DNA of 7,814 nucleotides, taken from assembly GCA_014380825.1 (NCBI GenBank), contig JACMJD010000033.1, positions 1-7,814 on the forward strand, read 5' to 3'. Both the position numbers and the translations under genes were made by a program. Source of the stretch: Phycisphaerae bacterium. Lineage in GTDB: Bacteria > Planctomycetota > Phycisphaerae > Tepidisphaerales > Tepidisphaeraceae. The notes under the pieces were generated by a model. The model did no database searches, was not told the DNA's origin, and saw only the letters and a list, made by a program, of their open reading frames with translations. Positions 1 to 6,201 of this stretch are shown here, in pieces. Positions within the stretch are counted from its first letter, which is position 1; each line of letters starts with the position of its first letter.

Positions 1-195
1 ACACTGCTTCAAGCGCACGGGATCGTTGCGTACGGGTATGATGACGGAAACCCGCGGCGCCGCCTCCGCGTCGGGCAGCGCTGCGTCCAGCCCGACCTCG
101 GGCGGGAGGCTTGTGCCGCTGCGATGGATGCGCACCGCGGCAGCCGCCTTGATGGCGATCGAAACTCTCGATGCGTGTTCGTGCTCAGCGAACAT
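1..195 (-). CDS. Family 2 glycosyltransferase, N-terminal part (cut by left window edge)
   Basis: An open frame reads leftward from an ATG at 195 and is still open at position 1, giving 65 residues. Residues 48-65 read PRVSVIIPVRNDPVRLKQC-like, the first beta strand and nucleotide-binding start of GT-A family 2 glycosyltransferases, which transfer sugars from nucleotide-sugar donors, usually on the cytoplasmic membrane face. A GT2 domain usually starts within the first ten residues. Here about 47 residues precede it, including VRIHRSGTSLPPEVG, so a short N-terminal extension exists. The ATG at 195 is preferred because a purine-rich GGGTGGA lies about six bases upstream. An in-frame ATG at 303 would add a low-complexity Arg/Ser-rich stretch that does not look coding. 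Acceptor, donor and the DXD motif lie outside the window, so the substrate cannot be named. Confidence 0.75.
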   Translation of the reverse strand, partial: MFAEHEHASRVSIAIKAAAAVRIHRSGTSLPPEVGLDAALPDAEAAPRVSVIIPVRNDPVRLKQC

Positions 196-616
196 GTGGA
201 ATCCACCCGCCCGGCCATTTGTTGTGGCGCGGTTGTCAGAGGACGCAGAGAGACCCTTCGACCGGCAACGCGGTCGCGGACGTCTTCGCGTCCCCTCTTT
301 CATCGACTCCGACGGTCTATCTATTTCGTTCTACGAACGTTCGAGCCCGGGCGCATGATGCGGAGGTGATCGTCGCCTCTCCTTGACCCCGCCACGACCG
401 ATAATACAGAACTGGGTCGAGCGGGATCTTAATTATCGCCGTTCTCGAAGGCAAGCGCAACATTTGCGCGATCGTTCATCGCGCCAGGAAGAATTCCCCA
501 TTGTCCCAAACCTTCGGTCCAATTCGTCACTACAAGCGCACGAAACGAGCGATCCCGCGAATTCAACGGAAATTCAAGCGATGACACTCAATGACACACC
601 ATCGAAATAGGGGCGA
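196..616. other. Intergenic region without a convincing gene
   Basis: About 420 bp between the tRNA and the glycosyltransferase. Short open frames exist on both strands, but their translations are Arg/Ser-rich, without domains or ribosome sites. Small symmetric elements are visible: TTCGT-TCT-ACGAA at 325-337, overlapping the palindrome CGAACGTTCG at 334-343. A possible minus-strand promoter for the glycosyltransferase is GATAAT at 432-437 with a poor -35, TTGCGC, at 455-460 and a 17-base spacer. That would give a leader of about 230 bases, and the match is weak. I see no terminator hairpin with a T-run after the tRNA. Confidence 0.5.
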
Positions 617-689
617 TAGCAGCGCCCGGACTCGAACCGGGGACCCAGGGCTTATGAATCCCTTGCTCTACCAACTGAGCTACGCTGCT
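617..689 (-). tRNA. tRNA-Met (anticodon CAU), probably elongator
   Basis: A complete 73-nt cloverleaf reads leftward. Acceptor AGCAGCG (689-683) pairs fully with CGCTGCT (624-618), and A617 is the discriminator. The D stem is GCTC/GAGC, the anticodon loop TTCATAA has CAT at 656-654, the variable loop is GGGTC, and the T arm is CCGG-type with TTCGAGT. The encoded 3' end is followed by TCG, so CCA must be added by the nucleotidyltransferase. It is not initiator-like: position 1-72 is a paired A-T, D-stem pair 11-24 is C-G, and the three G-C pairs in the anticodon stem are shifted one place from the loop. The stem pair next to the loop is A·G (659 and 651). A CAU tRNA could also be the tRNA-Ile2 modified by TilS, which sequence alone does not exclude. 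Confidence 0.93.
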
Positions 690-704
690 GAATTCGTCAC
701 GCGG

Positions 705-732
705 AAGATATCAAACACGATGCGTTTGACAA
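705..732 (-). promoter_or_regulatory. Sigma70-like promoter of the tRNA gene
   Basis: On the minus strand TTGTCA (732-727, five of six matches to the -35 consensus) is followed after 16 bases by TATCTT (710-705, four of six matches to the -10). Fifteen bases separate the -10 box from the first tRNA base, so transcription would start about eight or nine bases before the tRNA, as usual for tRNA genes. It lies in the 53-bp gap after the hydrolase stop codon. Confidence 0.55.
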
Positions 733-742
733 GATGCGGGCA

Positions 743-2122
743 TCACGCGTCGAAGAACGTCAGATAGTTTTTGCCGTCGATCAGGCGTTGCAGATGCACG
801 CCAAGTTCGAGGAAATGATAGTCGCCCCACATCGACGATTCCCCGCACGGGATTTTGCGGCGCTCGGGGATGTGGTCCCAGTTGTTCGGCCGGTGGTAGA
901 TGCTGTGAAGCAGCAGGCCTTGATGTCTCGCGTTGGTGGAGAGATACGGTTGATCGAGCAGCCGGGCCGCGATGGTCAGGCCCGCCTGCGTGTAACGATT
1001 GCCTTTTACGCTGCCGAGATATTTTCCCAGGCGGAGCAGGCCCTGCGCGGCGATCACGGATGCGGATGAATCGACCGGTTCGTGATCGTTAAACGGATCG
1101 GCATCGCGAGATTTCCAGTCGCCGAGTTTGGATAAGCCAGGCGCGCCGTCGTCCCAGTAGACGATGCCGTCGAGCGCGGCGCAGTCGTCGATGTAGTGAT
1201 CGCACGTCTCACGCGCGGCCTGCTCGTAGACTTTCGCGACGTCCTTCTTCGCCAGGCCGACGGATTCTTTGAACTTGGCATCGGGAATCGTCGCGAAGAA
1301 TTCGAGCTCTTCGGCGAATCCGAGCACCGCCCAGGCCAAGCCGCGGGTCCACGTGCTGAACGGCGAATAGCCTTGTTGCGCGCCGCGGCAGCGGAAGGCG
1401 CCGTCGTTGCGATTGAAGATCGCCTCGTGCGCCGTTCGGCCACGCACGTCGTAGGTGTGTTCGGAATCGCCGTGGAAGAGAACGTGCTGGTTGGTGCATA
1501 GGCCGTGGAGAACAGATCGCTTGAGCAAATCGGCGCGGCGGTCGTTTTCGTGCATGAGCGCGTGACCGAGTTGCCAGGCGACGCCGAGAATGCGCGTCGT
1601 GCGCATCGTGTCGACGAAGAGCGAGTGGGGACCATTGAAGCTGTAGATGTAACCAGATGGCGATGGACCCGCGACGCCGGACCACCTTGCGGCTTGGACG
1701 CCGCCGCTGACTTTCAGCGCGAGCTCGTAGTAGCTCTGTTCCCACTCGTTGTGCCTGACGCGGCCTTCGCGCATCAGGCGGCGCAGGTTTCCGTACGTGC
1801 TCAGATTGTTGAAGCCGTGATCGTGTACGCCGATGTGCGTGAGATGCGGCGCCATCGATTCGATCGTCCGCGTGCGGCCGAGCTCGAAGAGTTTGCGATT
1901 GTCGGTGGCATCGAATGCGAGGATGGCGCAGCCGTATTGGAAGCCTTGCGTCCACTCCGTCCAGCCGCGCGTGGTGTATTGGCCACCAACGGTGAAGACC
2001 GGCGTGCCGAGCGATCGGTCCCACGCACGATCGAGTTGCACAACCTTCCTGGCGGCAATATCAAACAGGCGATCTAGCGGCTTGCGCAGATCGCGGGGCC
2101 GAATCTTAGAGTCAATCTTCAT
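743..2122 (-). CDS. Glycoside hydrolase family 88-type unsaturated glucuronyl hydrolase
   Basis: A 459-residue protein without signal peptide or membrane segment, so cytoplasmic. GH88 enzymes hydrate the double bond of unsaturated uronic acids that polysaccharide lyases leave on glycosaminoglycan, ulvan or similar oligosaccharides, releasing a free keto-uronate. GH88 landmarks occur in order: GWTEWTQGF (53-61), VHDHGF (99-104), LFVDTM (169-174), QGYSPFSTWTRGLAWAVLGF (250-269), EPVDSSASVIAA (348-359) and GESSMWGDYHFLE (427-439). From what is known of the Bacillus sp. GL1 enzyme, its two catalytic aspartates fit D101 and D171. H232, Q250, R260 and W264 fit its substrate-binding residues by spacing. 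The usual RGQAW is RGLAW here. The start at 2122 lacks a clear ribosome site; a GTG at 2041 would cut a likely first helix. The long open frame upstream lies antisense to the plus-strand gene. No lyase or transporter is nearby. Confidence 0.85.
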   Translation of the reverse strand: MKIDSKIRPRDLRKPLDRLFDIAARKVVQLDRAWDRSLGTPVFTVGGQYTTRGWTEWTQGFQYGCAILAFDATDNRKLFELGRTRTIESMAPHLTHIGVHDHGFNNLSTYGNLRRLMREGRVRHNEWEQSYYELALKVSGGVQAARWSGVAGPSPSGYIYSFNGPHSLFVDTMRTTRILGVAWQLGHALMHENDRRADLLKRSVLHGLCTNQHVLFHGDSEHTYDVRGRTAHEAIFNRNDGAFRCRGAQQGYSPFSTWTRGLAWAVLGFAEELEFFATIPDAKFKESVGLAKKDVAKVYEQAARETCDHYIDDCAALDGIVYWDDGAPGLSKLGDWKSRDADPFNDHEPVDSSASVIAAQGLLRLGKYLGSVKGNRYTQAGLTIAARLLDQPYLSTNARHQGLLLHSIYHRPNNWDHIPERRKIPCGESSMWGDYHFLELGVHLQRLIDGKNYLTFFDA

Positions 2123-2192
2123 GTGGCGCGAAGTGTACCGGCGGGGGCTGAAATTGTGCAGGGAAGGTCGCGGCTCGTCCGATAACCATGAT

Positions 2193-2726
2193 GTGGAGAC
2201 ATCGATCGAGTCAGGTTCGACGAACGGTACAGGCGAGCGCTCGGGCGCGTGGACGCTGCCGCTGCTGTGCGCAGGCATCGCGATCCTCGCATGCTGCCTG
2301 CTCATCCCCGCGGCGGACGACAATCGCAAGCTGGCGTGGGAGCGCGAGCGGTTAAAGCTGGATCTGGAGCAGATCAACAAACAGATCGACGTGAACGGGC
2401 AGTTCCTCAAGAGCGTCGGCGAAGATCCCGGGTTGCTGGAACGTCTCGCGCAGCGGCAGATGAAACTGGTGCGCGAAGGCACCCGCGTCCTGAATCTGAA
2501 AGACGCCGCCGTGCACTCGGACATGTCCCCCTATTTGCTGCTGACCATTCCACCGCCGCCGCCGATGCCCGAATACAAACCTGTCGGAGGCGTGTTCTCA
2601 AACCTCTGCCGGCACCCGCGCTCGCGCCTGTTCCTGATGGGCTCGGCACTGCTCGCGATGGCGTGCGCGCTGATCCTTGGTGAATCGACGCGCACGAAAC
2701 CCGAGTCGTCCCCATCGCCCGTTTAG
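2193..2726 (+). CDS. Small membrane protein with coiled coil and FtsB/DivIC-like segment
   Basis: Described from a GTG at 2193 it has 177 residues: a hydrophobic helix (about 18-40, TLPLLCAGIAILACCLL), a charged heptad-rich helix (about 42-73, NRKLAWERERLKLDLEQI), the segment LLERLAQRQMKLVREG followed by TRVLNL (81-102), a PPPPP stretch (120-124), and a second hydrophobic helix (about 144-163) before a short tail. The order membrane helix, coiled coil, then ERLA-x4-KLVREGTRV matches the FtsB/DivIC (septum formation initiator) pattern 'iEriAR..lglvkpGE.v'. Those proteins bridge FtsL and FtsQ in the divisome. The second membrane helix is not part of that family, so this is only a similarity and I assign no gene symbol. 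An ATG at 2121 would add 24 residues but would overlap the divergent hydrolase start; neither start has a ribosome site. It ends 35 bp before tsaB on the same strand. Confidence 0.7.
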   Translation: METSIESGSTNGTGERSGAWTLPLLCAGIAILACCLLIPAADDNRKLAWERERLKLDLEQINKQIDVNGQFLKSVGEDPGLLERLAQRQMKLVREGTRVLNLKDAAVHSDMSPYLLLTIPPPPPMPEYKPVGGVFSNLCRHPRSRLFLMGSALLAMACALILGESTRTKPESSPSPV

Positions 2727-2727
2727 C

Positions 2728-2745
2728 GGCGGCACATGTGCCGCC
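2728..2745. repeat. 18-bp perfect palindrome between two plus-strand genes
   Basis: GGCGGCACATGTGCCGCC equals its own reverse complement over all 18 bases. It starts one base after the stop codon of the preceding gene and ends one base before a TATACT box. No T-run follows, so it is a poor intrinsic terminator. It could be a dimeric regulator's operator or an RNA hairpin protecting the upstream transcript's end. Confidence 0.7.
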
Positions 2746-2746
2746 C

Positions 2747-2752
2747 TATACT
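2747..2752 (+). promoter_or_regulatory. Possible -10 box giving a near-leaderless tsaB transcript
   Basis: TATACT matches five of six bases of the -10 consensus and ends nine bases before the tsaB ATG, so a transcript would start within about two or three bases of the start codon. No Shine-Dalgarno sequence lies in the gap, which fits leaderless initiation. The -35 is poor: TTTAGC at 2722-2727 would need a 19-base spacer made of the palindrome plus one base. Confidence 0.4.
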
Positions 2753-2761
2753 GCGCGAATC

Positions 2762-3475
2762 ATGCCCCGCGCCCTCGCCATCGAAACCTCCGGACGCTCC
2801 GGCTCCATCGCCACCGTGATCGACGGAACAATCGCGCGCGAAGAATCCTTCACGCACGGCCTGCAAAACGCCGCGAAGATCCTCCCGATCATCGATCAGC
2901 TCTGTCGCGCGCAGAGCTGGACGCCACGTGACATCGACGAGATTTACGTCTCGATCGGACCCGGCTCGTTCACAGGATTGCGCATCGGCGTGACGATCGC
3001 CAAGACGATCGCGCTGACCTGCGGTTCGCGGATCGTCGCCGTGCCGACGGTAGAAGTGCTGGCGCGAAATGCGCCGCCGGACGCTCGAAATATCGTGATC
3101 GTTCTCGATGCAAAGCGCGACCAGATTTTCACGGCGAGGTTCAGCCGCACCACCGATAGCGAGTGGATGACGGAAGAACCCGCGCATCTCGATTCGCTGA
3201 CGGAAATGCTTCGAAGATCACCGCGACCCGTGCATTTGCTCGGCGAAGGAATCCCTTTTCACCAGAAGTTCTTACCAGCTGACGATCCAGAGGTGATTGT
3301 CACAACACCCGAACTGTGGCAAGCGCGGGCGACTCGCGTTGCTCAGATCGGATGGCAAATGTCGCGAGCGAATCTATTCACCGACGCAGACCGGTTAGCC
3401 CCGGTCTACATCCGCCTGCCAGAAGCCGAAGAGAAATGGAACGCGTCACGCTCAGCGCAGGTAAATGAAACCTGA
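2762..3475 (+). CDS. tsaB: tRNA threonylcarbamoyladenosine biosynthesis protein TsaB
   Basis: A 237-residue protein, close to the usual 220-240 of the family. TsaB (YeaZ) is the inactive ASKHA-fold partner that binds TsaD and TsaE in the cytoplasm to transfer threonylcarbamoyl from TsaC's product to A37 of ANN-decoding tRNAs. The hallmark SIGPGSFTGLRIGVTIAK lies at 64-81, preceded by LAIETSGRSGSIA (5-17), the degenerate first strand-turn-strand of the fold. DAKRDQIF (116-123) and LAPVYIRLPEAE (212-223) match family positions. The ATG at 2762 puts the protein start directly at LAIETS. An in-frame ATG at 2738 lies inside the palindrome and is less likely. The last 24 bases overlap the end of the opposite-strand zinc-ribbon gene. 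In many genomes tsaB neighbours rimI or tsaD; neither is here. Confidence 0.95.
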   Translation: MPRALAIETSGRSGSIATVIDGTIAREESFTHGLQNAAKILPIIDQLCRAQSWTPRDIDEIYVSIGPGSFTGLRIGVTIAKTIALTCGSRIVAVPTVEVLARNAPPDARNIVIVLDAKRDQIFTARFSRTTDSEWMTEEPAHLDSLTEMLRRSPRPVHLLGEGIPFHQKFLPADDPEVIVTTPELWQARATRVAQIGWQMSRANLFTDADRLAPVYIRLPEAEEKWNASRSAQVNET

Positions 3476-4297
3476 GACGATCAGCCCGATTCCGCCGCAG
3501 ATCATGCCGGCGATCGCGATGCCTTTCCCGCCGCCTTCGGCGCCGCTGTCGGCCACCTGCTTGTAGCCGATGATTCCGAAAATCAGCGCCAGGATCGATG
3601 GCACCACCAGGCAGCTCACCGGAATTCCGATGATGCCCAGCACCAGCGATGCGACGCAGAACCCATTGCTCCCGCCCGCCGCTTCGAGCGTGGTGCCTTC
3701 CATCGTGAACGGCATGCCGCAACTCTTGCAGTTGTTGCTGGTGATGGCCGACACGGATTGGCATCGCGGGCACTGGATCAGTTGCGATCCGTTCGTCTGT
3801 CGCAAAATCTGCGGCGCGCGATCACCGGCGGCCGCGTACGCGTGGACCGGGTGCGGATCTTGTTTGATGATCTGCCGGGTGATCGGATCGATGAGCCGGC
3901 CATAGCGATCGAGGATCGGGATGACGATCGTGTTACCGCACGTGGGGCAGGCGCCTTCTTGGCCGCCCATCGATTCGGTGGCTTCGAGTCGCGACGAGCA
4001 GTACGCGCAGTTGAACCCGTAACGTTTTCCGCCGCCCGGCGCGCGAAAATTGGCGGTGATGGTTGCGCGTCGTTGCAGTGGCGGGGCGGGCGCGGGAGCG
4101 CTGGTCGCATCGGCGGATGATTCACGTTCCGATGCGCCTTGGAATGATCCGACGCCGACAACCGCAGCCTCCTGCGTGCGCGGTTGAGCGGGAACGCGCA
4201 GCGTCGAGAGACATTGCGGGCAGCGAACCTGCTGACCGATCTGCGACTCTTCAGCCCGCAGCGCCGTGCGACAGACATGACACTGAAAAACCAGCAT
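3452..4297 (-). CDS. Triple zinc-ribbon membrane protein with DUF4190-like tail
   Basis: A 281-residue protein. Three four-cysteine knuckle pairs are visible: C6/C9 with C26/C29, C97/C100 with C117/C120, and C176/C179 with C190/C193, as expected of three zinc ribbons. The second has the GGQEGACPTCGNTIVIP pattern common in planctomycete zinc-ribbon proteins. Residues about 30-90 are a Pro/Ala/Ser-rich linker. From about 210 the sequence SNGFCVASLVLGIIGI, a second hydrophobic run (about 228-245), GYKQVADSG and a final hydrophobic run (about 259-280) form a DUF4190-type module of short Gly-rich membrane helices. The ribbons most likely sit in the cytoplasm with the tail in the membrane. The function is unknown; protein or nucleic-acid binding at the membrane is a guess. 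No ribosome site precedes the ATG. It overlaps tsaB by 24 bp, tail to tail. Confidence 0.85.
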   Translation of the reverse strand: MLVFQCHVCRTALRAEESQIGQQVRCPQCLSTLRVPAQPRTQEAAVVGVGSFQGASERESSADATSAPAPAPPLQRRATITANFRAPGGGKRYGFNCAYCSSRLEATESMGGQEGACPTCGNTIVIPILDRYGRLIDPITRQIIKQDPHPVHAYAAAGDRAPQILRQTNGSQLIQCPRCQSVSAITSNNCKSCGMPFTMEGTTLEAAGGSNGFCVASLVLGIIGIPVSCLVVPSILALIFGIIGYKQVADSGAEGGGKGIAIAGMICGGIGLIVSGFIYLR

Positions 4298-4337
4298 GCG
4301 TTACATGGTTAGACTAATGATGCGCACCGCACTTGTC

Positions 4338-4366
4338 ATCATAGGCGAAAAATCAAAGCGGGTTCA
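4338..4366 (-). promoter_or_regulatory. Possible promoter of the zinc-ribbon gene
   Basis: On the minus strand TGAACC (4366-4361, three of six -35 matches) and TATGAT (4343-4338, five of six -10 matches) are separated by 17 bases. Transcription would start near 4331, about 34 bases before the ATG at 4297. The -35 directly abuts the hairpin repeat that begins at 4367. Only the -10 is a good match. Confidence 0.3.
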
Positions 4367-4451
4367 GCCACGAAGGCACGAAGCACACGAAGGAAGAAAG
4401 TCAAAAACCAATTGCTTTGTATTTCCTTCGTGCGCTTCGGGCCTTCGTGGC
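4367..4451. repeat. Long imperfect hairpin of CACGAAG units, likely a dispersed repeat
   Basis: Two 29-base arms (4367-4395 and 4423-4451) are reverse complements at 27 of 29 positions, around a 27-base A/T-rich loop. The left arm holds CACGAAG three times, starting at 4369, 4377 and 4386. The right arm carries the matching CTTCGTG-type copies. In the loop AAAG (4397-4400) can pair with CTTT (4415-4418). Translated, such elements give spurious peptides like HEAHEG. From memory, 'CCACGAAGGCACGAAG' elements are widespread between genes in many environmental bacterial genomes. It lies after the stop of the membrane-protein operon and before the zinc-ribbon gene. No T-run follows, so it is not a standard terminator, though it may still stabilise transcript ends. 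Confidence 0.85.
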
Positions 4452-4467
4452 AGCATTCGATTCTGCA

Positions 4468-6186
4468 TTATTTTTGAGGCGGCGCTGTGTAGATGGTGAA
4501 GCCTTTGAGCCGATCGTCCGTGGCGCGGGCGGTCCATTGGGGGAACCAGATCTCGTGCGCTTCTTCGCCCTGATGTAGCGGGCCATATCCGACGAACCGA
4601 ATCTTTGGCGGCAGGTGAGCGATGATCTGTTCATCCGATGGCTTGATGCCCGCCTCCGTGCGGTCGTGAATTCCCCATTCAAAGTGATAGAGCCTCCGCT
4701 CGGCGAGCAGCGTCGCGAGCGTGTTCCAGGGAAAGTAGACGAGGCCGGGCTCGGATTTCGCGAATTCGTAGATCGTTTCCTGCTGGTTGTTCCACGGGTC
4801 GGCGATCACCGCGTACATGTTCGCCGCGCGCTTCGGCTTGATCAGCACATCCGGCCAATCCCACAACACCAGCAGCGCCAGCGCCGCCAGCACCAGCGCG
4901 CGGACGAGCGACGGTGAGACTGGCGCGTCGATCGTGGCCGATTCAGGTGCGCGCAGGAGCGATCGAATCTGCGCGTAAAGCCGAATCAACAACGCCGACG
5001 CCGTGAGCGCCACGAACGTGTGTGTCAGGCTGAAGTTGTTGACGTATCCTCCAACTTTCAAGAATCCCAGCAGGGCCGACGGCACCATGAAGATGCCGGC
5101 GATCGGAAACATGATCCACGGATTGTCGCGCGCGAACGCGATGAATCGCTGCTTCCGCGCACCGGTTGCAGCGGCACCGAGCGGCAGCAGCCAATGCCGG
5201 ATCAGCAGCGTCAGCAGGACCAATCCAAGGGTCGGCAGGCACTCCGTGAGCAGGAGCAATATTGCGCGGAACAACAAGTATGGCCGGCCATCTCGCGCTT
5301 CGTTTTCCCATCCGTGCGCGGCGGGAAGCTGAACCATGTGAAACCACATGTTCACCGGGCCGAACGACAGCATCAGCATCGTTGACACAACCGCGCCGAC
5401 GATGATCAGGATCAGCGTGTACGAAAACGCCGCCACCAACCCCTCGGCGATCAGGATGTAAAACGGCGCGACGAACAGAAACGGGATCGCGCTCTGCTTG
5501 CACCAGCACGCGAGCACCGCACAAAACGCCGAAAGTATCAGCACGATCGGCGAGCGCTGGTAAGACAGAAGCACGATCGACGCCACCGCGAATCCGATCG
5601 TCGGCCCATCCTGCGCGATCATGAACCCGGCGCGGCACATGCTCTCGTGGTTCAGCGTGACCCAACAGAAGATCAAGAACACCAGCATCCTAAACGGCAC
5701 GTTTGCTGTGGCAGGCGGAGCTTGCGGATCAATCGGATGAACCGGCGTGCGCGCCAAGCGCACATGCGCCCACAAAAGCGGGCCGAAGAATGACAGGACG
5801 TTAATGAACAACGCGATGAGGATCGCGCTGGTCGGTCGCGTAGCGAGGGCCGCGGGAAAAAACAGCAGCGCGGGGATCGGGCCGTAAATCCAGGCGGTCA
5901 TCACGCCGGTGTCCGCGTCCTGATATAGGCGCGATTCGTCCAGATGCGCGGGATCGTCGGCTTTGAATCTCGCCAGGACGGGAGCGAGCTTGCCGCCGTT
6001 CCAATCGAGGCTCGGGGCGTTCGAGAATGTCCACAACATCAGATACAGCGCCGCGGCTGCTCCCAGCGGGACCTGCGCGATCAACGCTCGAACGACGATC
6101 GGCAAATCGCGCGTGCGCAGCCAGACCAGCGCGCCCCCGCCGATCGCGCCGAGGGAAAGGAGGATGATGACCGTTACTCCAAGCAT
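4468..6186 (-). CDS. Multi-pass membrane protein, GT-C (GT39-like) glycosyltransferase candidate, downstream paralog
   Basis: A 572-residue protein with about ten to twelve hydrophobic segments up to about residue 442, then a soluble C-terminal domain of about 130 residues. After the first two helices come SLDWNGGKLAP (59-69) and YQDADTGVMTAWIYGPIPAL (88-107). GT-C enzymes carry a catalytic acidic residue in this first outer loop, so D61 and D92 are candidates. ACWCKQSAIPF (226-236) and KVGGYVNNFSLT (377-388) resemble helix-end motifs of GT39-like polyprenyl-phosphate sugar transferases. The tail holds YFPWNTLATLLAERRLYHFE (484-503). GT-C proteins transfer sugars from lipid-linked donors on the outer membrane face; donor and acceptor here are unknown. 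It starts 15 bp after the stop of its upstream paralog, in the same frame, so translation is probably coupled. No strong ribosome site is seen, and an in-frame stop upstream fixes ATG 6186 as the first standard start. Confidence 0.75.
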   Translation of the reverse strand: MLGVTVIILLSLGAIGGGALVWLRTRDLPIVVRALIAQVPLGAAAALYLMLWTFSNAPSLDWNGGKLAPVLARFKADDPAHLDESRLYQDADTGVMTAWIYGPIPALLFFPAALATRPTSAILIALFINVLSFFGPLLWAHVRLARTPVHPIDPQAPPATANVPFRMLVFLIFCWVTLNHESMCRAGFMIAQDGPTIGFAVASIVLLSYQRSPIVLILSAFCAVLACWCKQSAIPFLFVAPFYILIAEGLVAAFSYTLILIIVGAVVSTMLMLSFGPVNMWFHMVQLPAAHGWENEARDGRPYLLFRAILLLLTECLPTLGLVLLTLLIRHWLLPLGAAATGARKQRFIAFARDNPWIMFPIAGIFMVPSALLGFLKVGGYVNNFSLTHTFVALTASALLIRLYAQIRSLLRAPESATIDAPVSPSLVRALVLAALALLVLWDWPDVLIKPKRAANMYAVIADPWNNQQETIYEFAKSEPGLVYFPWNTLATLLAERRLYHFEWGIHDRTEAGIKPSDEQIIAHLPPKIRFVGYGPLHQGEEAHEIWFPQWTARATDDRLKGFTIYTAPPQK

Positions 6187-6201
6187 GTTGCGCAGTTCAT
6201 C

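Noticed and set aside
383..407. Plus-strand promoter TTGACC with TAATAC
   Set aside because: The spacer is only 13 bases and no plausible plus-strand gene follows.
383..610. 75-residue plus-strand open frame in the left intergenic region
   Set aside because: It begins with TTG, lacks a ribosome site, has no recognisable domain and has unbiased composition.
617..689. Initiator tRNA-fMet
   Set aside because: It has a paired 1-72, a C-G pair at 11-24, and the G-C pairs of the anticodon stem are not adjacent to the loop.
2039..2050. GTG start at 2041 of the hydrolase with AGGAAGG upstream
   Set aside because: Only two bases separate the purine run from GTG, and the purines are the Arg-Lys codons of a likely N-terminal helix.
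2123..2524. Extension of the hydrolase frame by 134 residues upstream
   Set aside because: The extra part is Arg/Ser-rich, has no GH88 similarity and lies antisense to the plus-strand membrane protein gene.
4367..4451. CRISPR or rho-independent terminator reading of the hairpin
   Set aside because: There is only one inverted pair with no spacer array, and no T-run follows either arm.
4296..4499. 67-residue plus-strand open frame containing PRRHEAHEG
   Set aside because: It is a translation of the CACGAAG hairpin repeat, a well-known type of spurious peptide, and it runs into the opposite coding gene.
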